From Symbiodinium natans (taxonomy: Eukaryota > Sar > Dinophyceae > Suessiales > Symbiodiniaceae), in NCBI GenBank assembly GCA_905221605.1, contig CAJNDS010001691.1:689417-753416 (forward strand): DNA of 64,000 nucleotides, in the 5' to 3' direction. The notes beneath the pieces are model-generated. The model was not told the origin of the DNA and did not search any database. It was given only the letters and a program-made list of their open reading frames with translations. Position numbers and translations under genes: made by a program. Shown piece after piece: positions 60,630 to 64,000 of this stretch; the stretch's first letter is position 1; each line of letters opens with the position of its first letter.

Positions 60630-60666
<37 letters not shown>

Positions 60667-61633
60667 GAGGGGGAAAGGGTTAAATCCCCCAATCAACTCT
60701 TAGCCCTAAACCCAAAACCCCCTAAACCCTAAACCCTAAACCCTAAACCGTAAACCCTAAACCCTAAACCCTAAACCCTAAACCCTAAACCACTCCGGTG
60801 CCTCCTGGCCGAGAGCTTCGGCCAGGTGCAGGGCCCACAACCTTGGGCTTCGCAGAGGGCTTGCAGGGTTCATAGGGCTTGGAATGTTGTAGGGTTTAGG
60901 GTTTAGGGTTTAGGGTTGCTTGACTATACTGATCTTGGAACCCTGGCAAAAATCATTAGAAATTCAAGTACCCAAAATTACAAATTTTAGCTGCTTCTTA
61001 GGAATTAAAAAGTACCAACAGTTAAACATCACTTCCAAATATCCCTGAGTTGAATGGGTTCATAGGGCTTAGAATGTTGGGGGGCCTTGCAGGGTGTAAG
61101 GCTGAGGGTTTGGGGTTTGGGGTTTGGGGTTTAGGGGGTTTAAGGTTTAAGGTTTAGGGTTTAGGGTTAGGGTTTATGGTTTGCAGGGATGTCAGGCTTG
61201 GTCAGGGGTGAGCCCCCCAAAACTTGGGCCAACGGCACCAGTTGCGCCGCTCCGCAGCACTCAGCGCAGCGCCGAAAGCCACCAGCCGATCATCCTGAGG
61301 GGGAGGCTTGAGGCTCAAGTAGGGTTTAGGGTTTAGGGTTTAGGGTTTAGGGTTTAGGGTTTAGGGTTTAGGGTTTAGGGTTTAGAGTTGAGGCTTAAAC
61401 AGTTTGTTTTGTTTTGTGCTCTTGGGTTTGATCCGTACATTTTTTTGTCCAAGGTTCTTTTTACTAGGGAACCTCTAGTTCCTCTAGGTTTTCCTCTGAA
61501 AACCTCTGTTTCTTGTGTACGTATTGTCAACATAAAAACACTCTGTTGCCCTGTCCTTTCCCAGGAAACCTTTCTGTAATGCTTCTATCTCGTTTCTGTG
61601 TGAAGTCCTCTGGTCTTCTTCAAACCACAAGCT

Positions 61634-61669
<36 letters not shown>

Positions 61670-64000
61670 TTGCAAACACGCTCGCGTGATGGGTCAGGAA
61701 CAATTCGTATGTACGACATGTCTTTGAACGCAAGTCCGTTTCATAGCATGACCTTCTTTATAAAGCAACCCGCCTCTCCCCCCTCCCTGCTCCCCATCTG
61801 ACAACCCGATGCTCGCATCGCGTCCTCCTCTATTTCATCTACATATTCTTATCAAAACCTCTATTTCCTCTAGCTGGAATCGGAGAAATTCCATCTCCTA
61901 CATTGTCAGCAGAAACCTCACACAAAAAGGACCTCAATAGTAAAGGGGCCTTATAAGAAGGGATGGGTTTAGTTTCGGGTTTGGGATGTGGTGTTGAGGC
62001 TTTCAAGCTTTAGGGGATGCAGGGCCTATGTTGTGGCCCAAAGTATGCTGTCTCAGTTCAAGTGCCTTCATGGAGGTTCCTGGGTACTTCTAACTAGGGT
62101 GATTAAAGTACGGTAACTATGAGTATAGCCTGATGTAGGGAACTTATAACCCCACTTATAAGCACCCATGAACCTTCAAGTAGGGATTAGGTTTCTTCTG
62201 TGTTCGCATCTTAGAACAATGGTCTGGTTCAACCTCGATGGCTGTGAAGGGGGCTTGGGGATTGGCAAGGAAATTGTGCAACTCGAGCTCAAGGGGTTGA
62301 GGGTTCAGGGCCAGAAACCCTAAACCCTAAACCCTAACCCTAAACCCTAAACCCTAAACCCTGGTTTACAGTGGGGTTTAGGGTTGAGGGTTGCGGGTGA
62401 GCTCAAGGGGCTTAGGGTTTAGTAGGGGAAGTTGCAAGAGAGAAAAGACACTCTGGGAGGGTTCGTGGTTCTTGGGCGGGTGTTCAGTCTTTCTTACAGG
62501 GGCCCATGGCTGGGCATGAAGAGGCAACTTTTTCTTCGTGGCCGTTGCATGATTCAGGGATTCGGGCGTTGGTTGGAAGACTTCTGCCGGAGCTCGCGGA
62601 CGTCTTTGGTCCCCTTCTCCAGCTTGGGCCCAGAAGCACCTGCTTCAAGGGATAAGAGGGGTATTTAGGTTTAGGGTTTTGTGGTTTAGGGTCTTAGGGG
62701 GAGGGCATGCCATCAGGGGGTACCCGCTGTTGTGTTTTTTGGTTGAGAGTCCGGTGCAGTTCCCAGAGACTCAGACCAGCACGGCAGTTCCTGGGACTTC
62801 TACTGACTAGGGTTTAGGGTCTTAGGGTTTTAAGGTTTAGGGTTTAGGGTCTAGGATTTGGGGCTTAAGGTCTACATGCAATCCTAGAATGAGACGCTAA
62901 TCCCTCGGGCCATTAACGCCTTAACCCTAAACCCCATTAGGAAATCCTCTGGACTCTGGTCCTTTTAAGAAATCTTGAGATGGTATAAGACGCCTGCCAG
63001 ACGCATCTCGCGCAGCACCAGCAACGCCAGCTGCCATTGAACTCCAACCTGGCGGATTTCCGAAGATGTAAGGTCTTGGGGTTTAGGGTTTAGGGTTTAG
63101 GGTTTAGGGTTTAGGGTTTAAGGCTCAGGGTTTAGGGTTCAGGGTTTAGGGCTTAGGGTGTAGGTTGGGGTTTTGGGTCCCCTTTTGGGAGGGGATTCTT
63201 CGAAGGGTAGTTACATGCTTCATGGTATGGGCTGTCAAAAGGGGACTCCTTACATATGGCTTTTAAACCAAATGAACCCCAAGGGCCCATAATTACTTCA
63301 GAACCCTTTAAGGAGGTAAGGGGCCATTTTTCAGGGCGCATGCAACTACCCTTAGAATTCTACTACATTCTTGGGGGTTAGGGTGCACTCTAGATTTGGG
63401 GAACTACCACCTGCGAGGTAAAGTCGCCATTCTTACTTGCGTGGGGACGAACTGCCGCACTGCTATGAAGCACAGACTGCCAGTCTCAGCACCTAAAGAA
63501 AACAGCATGGCAACCCAAAAGAAAATGGGGACAGCAAGCCATCAGCACTGCCCATGAAAACCTCCAAACCCTAAACCCTAAACACTAAACACCCTAAACC
63601 CTAAAACCCTAAAACCCTAAACCCTAAACCCTAAACCCTAAACCCTAAATTCTAAACCCTAAACCCTAAACCCTAAACCCTAAACCCTAAACCCTAAACC
63701 TCTCGCCTGACAGGCGCGAACCGCGGCTGCAAAAAGCCCGGCATCGGCCACGCGCCGGGAGGAGGCGAAAAGCTCCAAAGCCCTGGCGAAAGCGACGGGC
63801 GCCCTCACTGACGTGTAGGGCTTGGGGTTTCGGCTTTAGGGCTTAGGGTTCAGGGTTACAGGTTTGAAGTTTAGGGTTTCGGGTTTAGGGGTGTAGGGGT
63901 TTGGGGCTTAGGGTTGAGTTCGATAGGCTGTCGGCAGCGATAGGCCAGGAAGCCGCCCAAGGGCTGACTATCATGGTTCGCCATATGCAAGGCTTCTGGG
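52790..64000 (-). CDS. Pentatricopeptide-repeat (PPR) gene, many short exons, 5' partial (gene span)
   Basis: PPR proteins bind organelle RNA through tandem helical repeats of about 35 residues. The gene enters at 64000 (…HMANHDSQPLGGFLAYRCR) and runs on the minus strand. Well-fixed exons are listed separately; examples of phase-correct joins are AAAVRACQ-VGVQWQLALLVL, AERRNW-LWALHLAEALGQE-GLCQNVITRS, GYRWQE-ALTFLHGAGRES and SAAEK-AQRWRMAQQLL. Spacing between the repeat tryptophans is 33-35. Other exon islands: 62234-62290, 56310-56390 (GVQPDLLTLDASIKA), 55270-55340, 54290-54425 and 53522-53556 (LDAVRLAMVEAG). The last island (about 52790-52915) reads VEHDRLWHSERHALLALLSQ, whose HSE recalls the DYW deaminase motif, but no CxxCH is seen. 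Likely targeted to plastid or mitochondrion; the targeting end is outside the window. Confidence 0.85.
53382..53468. repeat. (CA)n microsatellite
   Basis: About 43 CA units in a PPR-gene intron; His/Thr and Cys/Val frames here are artefacts. Confidence 0.98.
55354..55489. repeat. Hairpin element of the CCAGGATGGGC family with telomere-like repeats inserted in one arm
   Basis: The termini CCAGGATGGGCTATTAG and AGAATAGCCCATCCTGG are present, but the left arm is interrupted at about 55371-55413 by TTTAGGG / TTGAGGG / TTTCGGG units. It lies in an intron of the PPR gene. Confidence 0.9.
56680..56774. repeat. Hairpin element, GGCTCCATGTACCC termini
   Basis: GGCTCCATGTACCC..TATAGTAGATACCTAGGCCTTAA pairs with TTAAGGCCTAGGTATCTACTATA…GGGTACATGGAGCC in a stem of about 38 bp. 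It lies in a PPR-gene intron. Confidence 0.9.
57140..57225 (-). repeat. (CCCTAAA)n array beside a PPR exon donor
   Basis: About 11 units just left of the exon at 57238-57350; it reads TTTAGGG on the sense strand. Confidence 0.97.
57238..57350 (-). CDS. PPR gene exon
   Basis: 113 bp, acceptor CCCAG|GCC with CCCTAAA directly upstream (sense strand), donor TCAG|GTTTTTAG followed by TTTAGGG. It encodes AMQTAGPQPNQFTYNGLARA then CQRGDSWTHALPLRKEI. Confidence 0.93.
57743..57805 (-). CDS. PPR gene exon
   Basis: 63 bp, acceptor CCAG|GCCTT, donor CTC|GTGCAA. It encodes AFSALCSAWAENGSWRQAAA(L). Confidence 0.88.
57816..57949 (+). repeat. (TTTAGGG)n array with GGGTATA and GGGCTTA blocks
   Basis: Blocks of four GGGCTTA, three GGGTATA and nine GGGTTTA units lie side by side: local variant units amplified in runs. 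It is directly upstream (sense) of the exon at 57743-57805. Confidence 0.97.
58287..58400. repeat. Hairpin element, GGGATGTTCCCCCTTATACTA family (copy 5)
   Basis: ATTGGGATGTTTTCCGCTTA at the left and GCATAACGGGGAAGCAT at the right around a G12 run. A sixth, shortened copy is at 59102-59188. Confidence 0.8.
58727..58792 (-). CDS. PPR gene exon
   Basis: Acceptor CCAG|GCACAG. It encodes AQRWRMAQQLLCVVGDGAAM and continues in phase 0 from the previous exon. The donor is not clear. Confidence 0.8.
59353..59397 (-). CDS. PPR gene exon
   Basis: 45 bp, acceptor GGAG|GCGAA, donor AAAAG|GCAGG (GC). It encodes ANVFTYTAASSAAEK. Confidence 0.85.
59543..59605 (-). CDS. PPR gene exon
   Basis: 63 bp, acceptor GCAG|GCTCT, GC donor running into a C-homopolymer. 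It encodes ALTFLHGAGRESVQADSICY(H). Confidence 0.9.
59906..59977 (-). CDS. PPR gene exon
   Basis: 72 bp, phase 0 at both ends, acceptor CCAG|GGCC, donor GGAG|GTAGC. It encodes GLCQNVITRSTAVSAWGRGY then RWQE, the most typical repeat in the gene. Confidence 0.93.
60388..60472. repeat. Hairpin-like repeat, GTAGTTGCTGAG … CTCAGCTACTA
   Basis: GTAGTTGCTGAGATCAAAAGCCCCCC … GTGTAAAGTTGTACTCGTTCAGC. A second copy is at 29593-29706 with the same AAAAAGTGTAAAG core. Confidence 0.75.
60802..60841 (-). CDS. PPR gene micro-exon
   Basis: 40 bp, acceptor CAAG|GTTGTG, donor GGAG|GCACC (GC). It completes W and adds LWALHLAEALGQE. Confidence 0.88.
61239..61294 (-). CDS. PPR gene exon
   Basis: 56 bp, acceptor TCAG|GATGAT, donor ACTG|GTGCC. 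It encodes DDRLVAFGAALSAAERRN(W). Confidence 0.88.
61320..61386 (+). repeat. (TTTAGGG)n array upstream of a PPR exon
   Basis: About nine units to the right of the exon at 61239-61294. Confidence 0.97.
62568..62639 (-). CDS. PPR gene exon
   Basis: 72 bp, acceptor GCAG|GTGCT, GC donor. It reads (G)ASGPKLEKGTKDVRELRQKS. Phase fits the previous exon; it is less PPR-like, perhaps a linker. Confidence 0.7.
62994..63048 (-). CDS. PPR gene exon
   Basis: 55 bp, acceptor CCAG|GTTGG, donor GCAG|GCGTC. It encodes VGVQWQLALLVLREMRLA(G). It joins VRACQ upstream in phase 0, giving a textbook W..AL.LL.EM helix. Confidence 0.9.
63707..63782 (-). CDS. PPR gene exon
   Basis: 76 bp, acceptor CCAG|GGCTT, donor CAG|GCGAG (GC). 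It encodes ALELFASSRRVADAGLFAAA then VRACQ, the second half of one repeat. It lies between CCCTAAA and TTTAGGG arrays. Confidence 0.88.

Overview
This window looks like nuclear DNA of a dinoflagellate. The evidence is plant-type telomere-like repeats (TTTAGGG/CCCTAAA) scattered throughout, introns with AG|G boundaries and frequent GC (sometimes GA) donors, tandem genes on one strand, and abundant mobile DNA. The species cannot be named from sequence alone. No rRNA, tRNA or CRISPR locus was seen.

Region 1 (1-28.3 kb) is a nested insertion. A non-LTR (LINE-like) retrotransposon lies on the + strand, with the N-terminal half of its reverse transcriptase at 1-1152 and the catalytic half, RNase H and zinc knuckle from 24001. 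It is split by a 22,848-bp element at 1153-24000. That element has near-perfect inverted termini (outer arms of about 0.77 kb, inner arms of about 0.33 kb) and a 4-bp CTGA target duplication. Removing the element and one CTGA puts the reverse transcriptase back in frame. Cargo in order: a Gly/Ser/Lys-repeat protein; a possible broken ORF; a 755-aa hAT/ZNF862-like transposase; a basic coiled-coil exon probably continuing it; a zinc-finger exon; a two-exon Ser/Thr kinase with a WHG-repeat tail; a five-exon nuclear protein ending in a methyltransferase-like fold; a C5 DNA cytosine methyltransferase with one frameshift and one in-frame TGA; a tiny Trp-rich protein; and, on the minus strand, a tyrosine recombinase with one frameshift and a CHCH-like protein. 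Having a DDE-type transposase, a tyrosine recombinase, a DNA methyltransferase and a kinase inside one long-TIR element is the most striking system here.

Region 2 (28.5-64 kb) looks non-coding at first because it is packed with telomere-like arrays, homopolymers and small hairpins. Read on the minus strand, short islands of 34-187 bp between the arrays are exons whose phases join. At least two genes lie head-to-tail: a pentatricopeptide-repeat (PPR) gene (about 52.8 kb to beyond 64 kb, 5' end outside the window) and a PhoD-like metallophosphatase gene with an EF-hand loop (about 34.4-52.0 kb). Further minus-strand exon-like islands continue to about 29 kb. Most exons sit in a fixed sandwich, CCCTAAA array - exon - TTTAGGG array (plus-strand view), so each intron tends to start with TTTAGGG and end with CCCTAAA on the sense strand and could fold back on itself. 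Repeated families of about 90-130-bp hairpins, resembling introners or MITEs, also occupy the introns.
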